Notes: generated from the sequence alone by a model not told the origin. A stretch of DNA of 12,376 nucleotides from a bacterium (GCA_027449805.1 DAIDKY010000023.1:1-12376); one strand, 5' to 3'. Counted from the stretch's first letter, positions 1 through 6,861 are shown. Translations and numbers: made by a program.

Positions 1-1
1 G

Positions 2-484
2 TCTATCGACAAGTTCTCTGGGCTCGGCATCTCGACCGCTAAAAAGCTGATCGATCACTCCCAGGGCACAGCCGTATCAGGTCATCTCGGCAGCTTTACT
101 TTTACTAGTGCCGAGCGTGATGAGATTCTGAGAAACGTTGCCCACAAGGTTGGCCCAGAGCTGCTGCCATACGTCATGAGTGGAACCGTTTTTGAGTCCG
201 AACTTGCTCAAGAATTGATTGACACGAGTCGTTCGTGGCTGCTAGCCGAGCATCTCGGTGACTTTCTTAATCTCTCGCCCCAGATAGCTGAGCAATTGGC
301 CGATCGTGGTGAGCAGCTGGCGCTTAGGCAGTACAGCTCTCGCTTTCGTGGTGGTGAGTTTACGGTCGATGATGCCATTTATGCAGCTCGTTCCAATCAT
401 ACCGATCTCGTCGACGAAGACGGACAAGACGAAGACCTCCTCCTAGACGATGACTTCTGGGACGAGTTCGGGGACGACCTCTAG
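2..484 (+). CDS. Unrecognised protein, 3' part only, acidic C-terminus
   Basis: The reading frame is open from the window edge to TAG at 482-484, so the gene starts upstream and only its last 160 residues are visible. A downstream ATG at 176 is in frame, but coding continues without a break before it, so I do not take it as the start. The visible part begins with a glycine-containing segment (FSGLGISTAKKLI) that loosely resembles a helix-hairpin-helix or similar helical motif. A helical middle follows, then a final stretch of about 28 residues that is mostly Asp and Glu with a few Trp, Phe and Leu. Acidic-hydrophobic tails of this kind occur on proteins that mimic or contact nucleic-acid-binding partners, SSB being one example, but that is only an analogy here. 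recJ follows after 44 bases and has its own promoter. I do not recognise the family. Confidence 0.75.
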   Translation, partial: SIDKFSGLGISTAKKLIDHSQGTAVSGHLGSFTFTSAERDEILRNVAHKVGPELLPYVMSGTVFESELAQELIDTSRSWLLAEHLGDFLNLSPQIAEQLADRGEQLALRQYSSRFRGGEFTVDDAIYAARSNHTDLVDEDGQDEDLLLDDDFWDEFGDDL

Positions 485-513
485 GCAAATAACGGCGTAA
501 ACCGACCACGCTC

Positions 514-522
514 TGCTACACT
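514..522 (+). promoter_or_regulatory. Extended -10 promoter of recJ, probably leaderless
   Basis: TG at 514-515, one base, then TACACT at 517-522 matches an extended -10 element. No convincing -35 box lies 16-18 bases upstream, as is usual for extended -10 promoters. The recJ ATG starts at 529, six bases after the -10 box, which is where transcription would normally begin. There is no Shine-Dalgarno sequence. The mRNA is therefore probably leaderless or nearly so. Confidence 0.55.
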
Positions 523-528
523 TATGCT

Positions 529-2184
529 ATGAGTAACCAGGTGCCGGAGGTAGTTGCAAAAATTCTGGCCGCACGAGGCTTTAAAGCTAAAGAGGCGGAG
601 GCCTTCTTGTACCCAGATTACGACAACCATCTGCACGATCCGTTCCTACTAACCGATATGGAGCCGGCGATAACTCGTATTATGGAGGCGGTCGAAAAGA
701 AACAGCGCGTTGCGGTCTACGGCGACTACGACATCGACGGCATTACAGCCTCGGCGGTCATGATCGAGGGCTTGCGAGCTCAGGGGCTAGAGGCCGAGAG
801 TTATATTCCGGACCGCTTTGAGGAAGGCTATGGGATTAATCAGTCTGCCCTGGCCAAACTTAAGGAAGACGGCTACGACCTGGTAATTAGCGTCGATTGC
901 GGGATTACCAGTGTTAAAGAGGCCGATTGGGCGAAGCAGAACGGTCTCGACCTCATTATTACGGACCATCATAGTGTTCCTTCGCGAATTCCGGGGGCGA
1001 TCGCTGTAATCAACCCGAAGCGCAAGGGAGATAAATATCCGTTTAAGGATCTGGCGGGAGTCGGGGTGGCCTTTAAACTGATTCAAGCTCTGCAGCAGCG
1101 CAGCGGCAAGCCGGCTCCAGGCCAAGAGAAGTGGCTGCTCGATTTGGTGGCGCTTGGTACGGTTTGCGACGTTGTCGATCTGGTTGGTGAAAACCGCGTC
1201 TTGGTTAGTTTCGGTTTAAAGGTCCTCCGGCAGACGCGTCGTCCGGGGTTGCGGGCATTGGCCGCCGTCGGCGGGGTCGATATTAGTCGGCTCGATTCGG
1301 GCCATCTCGGTTTTGTGCTTGGTCCTCGGATGAACGCCGCCGGGCGCCTGGAACATGCAGCGCGTTCGCTCGAACTCGTTATGACCGATGATCCCGAACG
1401 CGCTGTCGTTATCGCCGGTGAGCTAGATTACCTAAATCAGGAACGTCGCGCTACCCAGGCCAAAGTTCTGGCCGCCGCCGACGCCATGGCCGCTATGTAC
1501 GCCGAAGATCCGATCCTTGTACTGGCTGATCCGGATTGGAATCACGGCATCGTCGGGATCGTGGCCAGTAAACTGGCAGAAAAGTGGAACAAGCCGGCCT
1601 TGGTGATGCAGGTCATGGGGGAGACGACTAAGGGCTCCGCGCGTTCAACCGACGGCTTTAACATGGTCGATGGCCTGCGTGCTGTCTCGCATAATCTGAC
1701 TAAGTACGGCGGCCACTATTACGCTGCCGGCTATACTTTGCCTACTGCCAACCTGGAGGCCTTACGTAACGACCTCAATGCCTACTTTGCCGAGTCCGGC
1801 CATCTGCAGTCCGATCGCCCCGTAGCCGAGCCCGAGGTTATTCTTGGCAGCCTGGCCGAGACCGATTGGGATCTCCTTAATAACCTTGAGCTACTTCAGC
1901 CGTATGGAGCGGGCAACCCGCAGCCGCTCCTTGGGCTGTCATCATTGACTTTGGCTCGGGTCGATCGAATGGGCGGCGATCGGCGCCACTATCGTCTGCA
2001 GCTGGCCGATGATTTGGGCGGTCGTGGAGAGGCGGTTGGTTTCGGCTTGGTAGAGCGTTATCCCGATCTAGTCGCCGGCCAGAGGGTTAATTTATGTATA
2101 AAATTGAACAAAAATGAGTGGCAAGGCCGAGAGCGATTACAGCTCCATTTAGTCGAACTAGAATATGATTCAAAACCTGAGTAA
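529..2184 (+). CDS. recJ: Single-stranded-DNA-specific exonuclease RecJ
   Basis: RecJ degrades single-stranded DNA 5' to 3' in recombination, mismatch repair and rescue of stalled forks. It acts in the cytoplasm with Mn2+ or Mg2+. The 551 residues are close to the usual bacterial length. The DHH phosphoesterase motifs are all present: DYDID at about 66-70, the VDCGI segment at about 122-126, DHH at 146-148, the LGTVCDVVDL segment near 209-218, and GPRMNAAGRLE near 265-275. The DHHA1 part has the substrate-binding GGH..AAG at 394-401, followed by an OB-like C-terminal domain with PYGAGNP. No key residue is missing. ATG 529 is chosen because it sits directly after the -10 box and gives a normal N-terminus. 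The end overlaps the start proposed for rel by 20 bases. The family call is secure; the in vivo role is inferred from the family. Confidence 0.96.
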   Translation: MSNQVPEVVAKILAARGFKAKEAEAFLYPDYDNHLHDPFLLTDMEPAITRIMEAVEKKQRVAVYGDYDIDGITASAVMIEGLRAQGLEAESYIPDRFEEGYGINQSALAKLKEDGYDLVISVDCGITSVKEADWAKQNGLDLIITDHHSVPSRIPGAIAVINPKRKGDKYPFKDLAGVGVAFKLIQALQQRSGKPAPGQEKWLLDLVALGTVCDVVDLVGENRVLVSFGLKVLRQTRRPGLRALAAVGGVDISRLDSGHLGFVLGPRMNAAGRLEHAARSLELVMTDDPERAVVIAGELDYLNQERRATQAKVLAAADAMAAMYAEDPILVLADPDWNHGIVGIVASKLAEKWNKPALVMQVMGETTKGSARSTDGFNMVDGLRAVSHNLTKYGGHYYAAGYTLPTANLEALRNDLNAYFAESGHLQSDRPVAEPEVILGSLAETDWDLLNNLELLQPYGAGNPQPLLGLSSLTLARVDRMGGDRRHYRLQLADDLGGRGEAVGFGLVERYPDLVAGQRVNLCIKLNKNEWQGRERLQLHLVELEYDSKPE

Positions 2185-4345
2185 TAAAACAGTTCAAATC
2201 GATATGACGCGCTTTAGTCCCGATGGTCAGGCGTTGATTAGTCGTGCCCTAGACTATGCCACCAAGGCTCACAAGGGACAGAAACGTCGCAGCGGCAAGC
2301 CATATATTACACATCCTACGGCCGTTGCCGAGACGGTTGCCGCTTGGGGCCTCGATGCCGAGGCGGTGGCCGCGGCCCTGCTTCATGACACTGTCGAGGA
2401 TACCGATGCCACCAAGGCCGAGATCACCGGCGAGTTTGGGCAGGGTATCGCTGATCTCGTCGATGGTCTGACCAAGCTTAATAAGATCGAGTCGATGCCG
2501 CAGGCAGAACCTGGCAGCGGCCATCTCGTTATGACGAGCGAGAATCTGCGCAAACTGCTCCTGGCTTCGACCGAGGACCTTAGAGTGCTATTGATTAAAC
2601 TGGCCGATCGGCGCCACAACTTGCAGACACTCGGTCATCTTCTGCCGGAGCAACGACTACGCATAGCCCGTGAGAGCCTCGAGATCTACGCACCATTGGC
2701 CGATCGTCTCGGAATGGGCCTGCTCAAAAGCGAAATCGAGGATTTGAGCTTCCGCTACTATCTGCCCGATGAGTATGCGGCATTGGAAAAGGAGGTTCGG
2801 ATTACACGACGTAGTTCCGGCCGCTACATTACGCGCCTTTGCCACGAGATCAAGACTACACTGGCCGCCGCCGGTGTCGAGATCGAGTCGATCGAGGGCC
2901 GCCAGAAGCATCTCTACTCGATCTACAAGAAACTTCCCAAGGTCGATGGCGACGTCAACCGACTCTACGACCTCATCGCAGTAAGGATCATCGTTCCAGA
3001 CGTTGCCGCGTGCTATCAAGTACTCGGCCTTCTGCATCAGCACTACAAGCCGCTGATTGCGCGGATTAAGGACTACATCGCCGTGCCCAAACCGAACGGT
3101 TACCGCAGTCTCCACACCACTGTCTTTGCCGTTGACGGGCGAATTACCGAGATTCAGATCCGCACCCCTGAGATGCATGCCGAAGCGGAGCTCGGCTTGG
3201 CGGCTCATTTTTACTACGACGCCCAGAAAGACGGCCAGAACTATCGCCGCCGCAGCGGCACGACTGTACTGCCCACGAACCTAGGCTGGGTGACGGCGCT
3301 CAAGGATCTGCGCGAAGCCGCCTCGAGCGGTCAGGACTTCGTCGAGAAGGCCAAGCTTGAGCTCTTTACGGATCGTATCTTCGTTTTCTCGCCAAAAGGC
3401 GACCTCTACGACCTGCCCGAAGGCGCCACTGCCCTCGATTTCGCTTTCGCTGTGCATTCTGAGATTGGCTTGCGCACCCTCGGGGCTAAGGTCAACAGTC
3501 GTCTGGTAACGCTCGATCGCCATCTAGAGAACCGTGACGTTGTCGAAATCATTACCCGCAAACAGGCAGCTCCTAATCGCGACTGGCTGGGATTTGTTCG
3601 AACGACGACGGCAAGGAATCGAATCAAGGCCTGGTACCGGGCGGCTTCGCGCGGTACCAATATCGCCTCTGGCCGAGGCGCGCTGGAGCCGGAGCTGCGT
3701 GCGTGGGGCTATCGGCGGATCGAAGAATTGCCCAAAGCCGCCACGGCAGCCCTGCTCGACGGCGTTTCGGCTAAATCATGGGACGATGTCCTCGTTATGA
3801 TCGGCGAAGGCGGCCTCACCGTCGGCCAGGTGCTACGACGTCTCTTTCCGACCACCAGTACGCGCCAGCACGCTGACCATCGGATCGTCACTCGCTCCAA
3901 CAAAACTGGTCGCGTCTTGGTCGAGTCTACCCGCCTGCCGTATACGCTGGCACCGTGCTGCAGCCCGGTCTTCCCCCAGCCTCTCATCGGCTACGTGACT
4001 CGCGGCAAAGGTGTTACCGTACATCGCGAGGGCTGTCATAATATTCCCAGCGACGTTGACCGCTTGGCTGCATGTACCTGGGAGCTCGAGAGTCAGGATG
4101 GCGGCAACATCATCTGCCAAGTCGAAGTTACAGCTCTAAACCGCGTCGGTCTGCTACGTGATATAACATCGAGCGTGGCTAAGCAGGGACTTAGTATCGT
4201 CGGCCTAGAGAGCGAGAACATCGACGAGGACGAGGCTCTGGTCCGGTTTAAGGTCGAAGTAGCGGATCTGCATGAGCTGGCAAGTCTAATGCGCCAGCTC
4301 CAGAAGGAGCCTGGCATCCGTCATGTGGCAAATTTGAACACATAG
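2165..4345 (+). CDS. rel: Bifunctional (p)ppGpp synthetase/hydrolase, Rel/SpoT type
   Basis: This long RelA/SpoT homologue makes and destroys the alarmone (p)ppGpp and so drives the stringent response on ribosomes. The 726 residues carry every expected domain. The HD hydrolase has HD at 74-75 and ED at 78-79, both intact; its KLADR segment is followed by R instead of the usual L. The synthetase has YRSLHT at 313-318 and RIKD at 300-303, the RxKD form typical of bifunctional enzymes as opposed to the ExDD of synthetase-only RelA. The TGS domain is at about 403-464, the Cys/His zinc-finger-like region has CC at 598-599, H620 and C624, and the ACT domain is at about 650-724. ATG 2165 overlaps recJ and suggests coupling. 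ATG 2204, 13 codons later, is an equally sensible start, since a TAGAAT box at 2159-2164 would put a transcript start between the two. Activity in both directions is inferred from intact motifs. Confidence 0.96.
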   Translation: MIQNLSNKTVQIDMTRFSPDGQALISRALDYATKAHKGQKRRSGKPYITHPTAVAETVAAWGLDAEAVAAALLHDTVEDTDATKAEITGEFGQGIADLVDGLTKLNKIESMPQAEPGSGHLVMTSENLRKLLLASTEDLRVLLIKLADRRHNLQTLGHLLPEQRLRIARESLEIYAPLADRLGMGLLKSEIEDLSFRYYLPDEYAALEKEVRITRRSSGRYITRLCHEIKTTLAAAGVEIESIEGRQKHLYSIYKKLPKVDGDVNRLYDLIAVRIIVPDVAACYQVLGLLHQHYKPLIARIKDYIAVPKPNGYRSLHTTVFAVDGRITEIQIRTPEMHAEAELGLAAHFYYDAQKDGQNYRRRSGTTVLPTNLGWVTALKDLREAASSGQDFVEKAKLELFTDRIFVFSPKGDLYDLPEGATALDFAFAVHSEIGLRTLGAKVNSRLVTLDRHLENRDVVEIITRKQAAPNRDWLGFVRTTTARNRIKAWYRAASRGTNIASGRGALEPELRAWGYRRIEELPKAATAALLDGVSAKSWDDVLVMIGEGGLTVGQVLRRLFPTTSTRQHADHRIVTRSNKTGRVLVESTRLPYTLAPCCSPVFPQPLIGYVTRGKGVTVHREGCHNIPSDVDRLAACTWELESQDGGNIICQVEVTALNRVGLLRDITSSVAKQGLSIVGLESENIDEDEALVRFKVEVADLHELASLMRQLQKEPGIRHVANLNT

Positions 4346-4350
4346 TTTAT

Positions 4351-4385
4351 TCAGGAAGATCATCCCTTCTTTGCACGCTTCCTGA
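4351..4385 (+). other. Inverted repeat after rel
   Basis: TCAGGAAG (4351-4358) and CTTCCTGA (4378-4385) are perfect 8-base arms around a 19-base loop. They begin six bases after the rel stop codon. There is no T-run after the second arm, so this is a weak candidate for an intrinsic terminator; it could equally stabilise the 3' end of the mRNA. The second arm runs into the first unit of the heptamer repeat. Confidence 0.45.
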
Positions 4386-4411
4386 TACTAGATACTAGAT
4401 ACCTGATACTT
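4384..4411 (+). repeat. Heptamer tandem repeat, four units (GATACTA-like)
   Basis: Four consecutive 7-base units read GATACTA, GATACTA, GATACCT and GATACTT, preceded by CTTCCT at 4378-4383. The same heptamer occurs in the opposite orientation at 10705-10725, also next to CTTCCT when read on that strand. The array fills the space where a -35 box for hisS would be expected. Confidence 0.8.
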
Positions 4412-4413
4412 CC

Positions 4414-4419
4414 TATGGT
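4414..4419 (+). promoter_or_regulatory. Possible -10 box of hisS
   Basis: TATGGT matches four of six -10 positions and would start a leader of about 27 bases that contains the GGAG ribosome binding site at 4443-4446. No -35 box is visible because the heptamer repeat occupies that place. Read-through from rel is an alternative. Confidence 0.35.
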
Positions 4420-4452
4420 AGGCTGGGCAACAAGCAACCAGTGGAGTAAATA

Positions 4453-5727
4453 ATGGCCAAAGCAAAGCTTCAAACCCTACGCGGCATGTACGATCTCTTA
4501 CCCGAGGCGACGACTCAAGCCGACTATCTTATCGGTACTTTTCGCCGACTCGTCGAGGCCGCCGGCTACGGTCGCATCGAGACCCCGATGCTCGAAGATA
4601 CGGCTTTGTTCGTGCGTGGTGTCGGAACCGAGACCGATATCGTTACCAAGGAGATGTATACCTTTGAGGATCGTTCAGGTAACAGCGTAACTATGCGTCC
4701 TGAGGGTACAGCCGGTATCGTTCGCGCCTATATTGAGAACGGCATGGCCTCGTTGCCTCAACCGGTCAAATTATACAGTGTAGGTCCGTATTTTCGCTAC
4801 GAACGTCCTCAGGCTGGTCGACAGCGACAGTATAACCAGCTCAGTATCGAAGTCTTCGGCGAGGCGGCACCGAGCGTCGACGCGCAGGGGATCATCTTGG
4901 CTGAGCGTTACTTCCGCACCCTTAAGCTAGATGGCGTGACTCTACAGCTCAACAGTATCGGTGACGCCGCCTGCCGCCCGGCCTACCGCAAGGCCCTGGT
5001 GGAGTACTTAACCCAGAACAAGTCGAAGCTGGCCGAGATCGACCGCGATCGGATCAAGACCAACCCGTTGCGCGTCCTCGACAGTAAGGAGTCCAAGACC
5101 AAGGCGGTCCTGGCCGAGGTGCCGCAGACGCTGAACTACCTCTGCGCGGACTGCCAAGCCCACTTCGCCGGTGTGCTGGAGTATCTCGACGCGATGGAGA
5201 TCGCCTACGAACTCAACCCGCTCTTGGTGCGCGGCCTCGACTATTACAACCGCACCGTCTTTGAGTTTTATGGTCAGCGCGAGGGTGCTCAGGCTAGCCT
5301 AGGCGGGGGCGGGCGCTACGATACGCTGGTCGAAACCCTTGGCGGCGTTTCCACTCCGGCCTTCGGCTTCGGCATCGGTCTTGAGCGTCTCCTGCTCGAA
5401 ACACAGGCCGCCGGCGTCTTGCCCGAACCAGATACAGGCAAACGCGTCTACGTCGCCAGTATCGGCGAACCAGCTCGCATGGCTTCGTTCCGCCTCATTG
5501 AGGAGCTGCTCAACGCCGGTGTCTCGGCAATCGGTTCGGTCGACCGCGACGGTATCGGCGGCCAGCTCGGCCGCGCCTCCAAGCTCGGCGTCCCATACGT
5601 AATTATTATCGGCCAGAAAGAGGTCCAAGAGGGGACAGGCCTCTTACGTGATATGACCAACAACGCCCAGGAAACGATCCCTCTTGCGAGCATGGTAAAA
5701 GAGCTCAAGAACCGATTTGGCGTTTAA
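4453..5727 (+). CDS. hisS: Histidyl-tRNA synthetase
   Basis: This cytoplasmic class II enzyme charges tRNA-His with histidine using ATP. Its 424 residues equal the usual bacterial length. Visible are LRGMYDLLP at 9-17, the TPMLE/GTETDIV motif-1 region at about 44-64, the TMRPEGT segment at 80-86, motif 2 with FRYERPQ at 114-120, the histidine-binding RGLDYYNRTVFE stretch at about 260-271, and motif 3 from GGGGRYD (284-290) to GFGIGLER (305-312). The C-terminal anticodon-binding domain is complete. GGAG at 4443-4446, six bases before ATG 4453, supports the start. A strong terminator follows five bases after the stop, so hisS ends its transcript. No oddities were seen. Confidence 0.97.
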   Translation: MAKAKLQTLRGMYDLLPEATTQADYLIGTFRRLVEAAGYGRIETPMLEDTALFVRGVGTETDIVTKEMYTFEDRSGNSVTMRPEGTAGIVRAYIENGMASLPQPVKLYSVGPYFRYERPQAGRQRQYNQLSIEVFGEAAPSVDAQGIILAERYFRTLKLDGVTLQLNSIGDAACRPAYRKALVEYLTQNKSKLAEIDRDRIKTNPLRVLDSKESKTKAVLAEVPQTLNYLCADCQAHFAGVLEYLDAMEIAYELNPLLVRGLDYYNRTVFEFYGQREGAQASLGGGGRYDTLVETLGGVSTPAFGFGIGLERLLLETQAAGVLPEPDTGKRVYVASIGEPARMASFRLIEELLNAGVSAIGSVDRDGIGGQLGRASKLGVPYVIIIGQKEVQEGTGLLRDMTNNAQETIPLASMVKELKNRFGV

Positions 5728-5731
5728 TCCA

Positions 5732-5760
5732 AAAAAATAGCGTCAAAACTGCTATTTTTT
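5732..5760 (+). terminator. Intrinsic terminator of hisS
   Basis: Arms AAAAAATAGC (5732-5741) and GCTATTTTTT (5751-5760) pair over ten bases around a nine-base loop and end in a T-run. The A-run on the first arm would let it work on the other strand too. The -35 box of the next promoter begins only two bases later, so the block that follows is transcriptionally separated from hisS. Confidence 0.85.
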
Positions 5761-5761
5761 G

Positions 5762-5789
5762 TTGACACCCGTCGCTTCGGGATTATAAT
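5762..5789 (+). promoter_or_regulatory. Near-consensus sigma70 promoter P1 of the small-gene block
   Basis: TTGACA (5762-5767), a 16-base spacer, and TATAAT (5784-5789): both hexamers are perfect. It is the best promoter match I see in the window. The spacer contains a small dyad, CCCG at 5768-5771 and CGGG at 5778-5781, which could be an operator or chance. Transcription should begin near 5796. Confidence 0.85.
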
Positions 5790-5799
5790 CAAGAACAAC

Positions 5800-5850
5800 A
5801 AACGTGAGTCCCACGTTTCGTAGTACCCAATAACCCGGACCAAACGGTCC
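5800..5850 (+). promoter_or_regulatory. Structured 5' leader with two hairpins
   Basis: The leader of roughly 80 bases between P1 and the first small gene holds two perfect hairpins. One pairs AAACGTG (5800-5806) with CACGTTT (5812-5818). The other pairs GGACC (5837-5841) with GGTCC (5846-5850) around AAAC. Neither matches a riboswitch class I know. They may stabilise the mRNA or respond to a protein; the role is unknown. Confidence 0.5.
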
Positions 5851-5874
5851 CCGAGTAGAAGCAACGAGGTGGTC

Positions 5875-6018
5875 ATGACGACCGTAGTAATTCCTCCGCA
5901 GCTCATGAGTGCTGCCAAGCGTCGCCGAGCGGCAAACCAGCAGACAGCGGCGCCGTCCGATCCCAAGAGTGCCGTTCCGAGTGCGGAGCAGCCCGTCGAC
6001 GCGGCGAAGCCGGCATGA
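5875..6018 (+). CDS. Small unrecognised protein, 47 aa
   Basis: ATG at 5875 follows GAGGTGG (5866-5872), a good Shine-Dalgarno match, so I accept this short frame. The peptide begins MTTVVIPPQL, has a basic patch AAKRRRAAN near residues 13-21, and then a low-complexity Ala/Pro/Ser tail that is probably disordered. It ends in ATGA, overlapping the next gene by four bases, which suggests coupled translation. It has no signal peptide or membrane segment. I do not recognise a family and cannot assign a function. The P1 promoter, leader, ribosome binding site and coupling make it more credible than length alone would. Confidence 0.6.
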   Translation: MTTVVIPPQLMSAAKRRRAANQQTAAPSDPKSAVPSAEQPVDAAKPA

Positions 6019-6263
6019 GCAGACGCCAGGTGGTGGTGATGAAAGATCACCCTCGCGTCATCGCTCGCGACATCCGTGAGATCTGTTCCAAGCTCGGACT
6101 GCGGGAAGTGACGGTCAAGGGCGGAATGCCGCTCGAGACTCTGTCCGACGTGGATCTGGAGCTGATTCGCCGCGGACTCAACAACCGGCTCAACCGCCGA
6201 CTCGAGCGACGTCAACGACGATGGACATCGCTCTGCAATGAGGGGACGCTGATGCCCGCATGA
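6015..6263 (+). CDS. Small basic unrecognised protein, 82 aa
   Basis: This is the second gene of the block, starting inside the stop of the first (ATGA) and ending in the same way into the third. It is rich in Arg. After a short N-terminal strand (RRQVVV) it has what looks like a compact fold at residues 12-45, with alternating helix and turn, then a long amphipathic basic helix from about 46 to 70 with repeated RR and NR pairs. That kind of surface commonly binds nucleic acid or an acidic partner, and the next gene does encode an acidic N-terminus, but this link is inference. Of 82 codons about 72% end in G or C by hand count, against roughly half in the first part of recJ. I know no matching family. 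Confidence 0.65.
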   Translation: MSRRQVVVMKDHPRVIARDIREICSKLGLREVTVKGGMPLETLSDVDLELIRRGLNNRLNRRLERRQRRWTSLCNEGTLMPA

Positions 6264-6391
6264 TTTTCGACATCGTCGAAGACGACGAGGAAGATGGTCA
6301 GCCGGCCAAGACCCCGCCGCCACCGCGAGGTGTAGGCAGGGATCGGCATCCAATCAGGCGCCAGCCTCCGGGCCGCGTGCGACATCGGTAG
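6260..6391 (+). CDS. Small unrecognised protein, 43 aa, acidic then basic
   Basis: ATG 6260 overlaps the previous stop by four bases and the frame ends with TAG at 6389-6391. The peptide starts MIFDIVEDDEEDG, a hydrophobic start and acidic patch, and continues with a Pro/Arg-rich tail (KTPPPPRG onward). It is probably disordered. There is no separate ribosome binding site, so translation would depend on coupling to the gene before. Confidence is lower because of the length; the main support is the repeated ATGA arrangement. Confidence 0.45.
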   Translation: MIFDIVEDDEEDGQPAKTPPPPRGVGRDRHPIRRQPPGRVRHR

Positions 6392-6405
6392 TACACCACA
6401 CCCAA

Positions 6406-6426
6406 GTTAACCCCAAAAGGGTTGAC
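6406..6426 (+). promoter_or_regulatory. Inverted repeat overlapping the -35 box of P2
   Basis: GTTAACCC (6406-6413) pairs with GGGTTGAC (6419-6426), with one G-T wobble, around CAAAA. The second arm includes most of the TTGACA box. It could be an operator for a repressor, the 3' end structure of the upstream three-gene transcript, or both. Confidence 0.5.
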
Positions 6427-6450
6427 AAATTGTAGTAAATGCTGTATAAA
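6422..6450 (+). promoter_or_regulatory. Near-consensus sigma70 promoter P2
   Basis: TTGACA (6422-6427), a 17-base spacer and TATAAA (6445-6450). Transcription should start near 6457, giving a leader of about 37 bases before the GTG at 6494. A frame read from 6422 would use the TTG of the -35 box as a start codon, which is not plausible. Confidence 0.82.
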
Positions 6451-6493
6451 TAGTACGTTCAATTCGTTGTTCTTCAAACAAGGGGGATTCCAA

Positions 6494-6856
6494 GTGTCCA
6501 AGAGCCGTACGATCGTCACCGCAGGCATGACCGTGCACCGGTCAAAGGAGCACAAGCAGGGCAACGACCACCGGAACACCCGCAGTGAGGAGGGCAAGAC
6601 GCCACGGCGGGTCCTCCACGCGAAGGTCACCCGGGTGGACATCGACGACCGCGAGCCTTACGACGGCTCGACGCTGCCGATGCCCGTGACGTACGGTCGG
6701 CGACCCTACGTCTCCGGGTCGACGGTCTCGCCCCCGGCCCCGGGCACCCGCCCCACGATGGCCCAGCCCAGTAAGTCGACCCGCCTCGACATCTGGGGCG
6801 ACCTCGACCCCGGCATTTCGGTCGACGTCCGCGACCCGGCCCTGGCCTACGCCTAG
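6494..6856 (+). CDS. Unrecognised protein, 120 aa, GTG start, very high GC3
   Basis: GTG 6494 sits six bases after AGGGGGA (6481-6487) and downstream of the P2 transcription start, which fixes the start. The protein has a basic N-terminal half (SKSRTIVTAGMTVHRSKEHK onward) and a Pro/Thr/Ser-rich second half ending in a more ordered-looking stretch (STRLDIWGDLDPG). I see no membrane segment, signal peptide or cysteine pair. About 110 of 120 codons end in G or C by hand count, clearly above the flanking genes, which hints at foreign origin or unusual selection. It is the only gene between P2 and the hairpin at 6862-6904, so it has its own transcript. No family is recognised and no function can be assigned. 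Confidence 0.72.
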   Translation: MSKSRTIVTAGMTVHRSKEHKQGNDHRNTRSEEGKTPRRVLHAKVTRVDIDDREPYDGSTLPMPVTYGRRPYVSGSTVSPPAPGTRPTMAQPSKSTRLDIWGDLDPGISVDVRDPALAYA

Positions 6857-6861
6857 GCCCC

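Noticed and set aside
2159..2164. TAGAAT as a firm rel promoter
   Set aside because: It ends directly before ATG 2165, so it can serve only a start at 2204; the rel start is not settled well enough to annotate a promoter.
4384..4411. CRISPR array
   Set aside because: Units are only seven bases with no spacers, and there are no cas genes.
5724..6353. Reverse-strand open frame of 209 codons across the small-gene block
   Set aside because: It runs through the hisS terminator, ignores the two + strand promoters and ribosome binding sites, and has no promoter or ribosome binding site of its own. Long empty frames are expected in GC-rich sequence.
6422..6493. Longer form of the 120-aa protein starting with TTG at 6422
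   Set aside because: The TTG is part of the TTGACA box and lies upstream of the expected transcript start; GTG 6494 has a good Shine-Dalgarno sequence.
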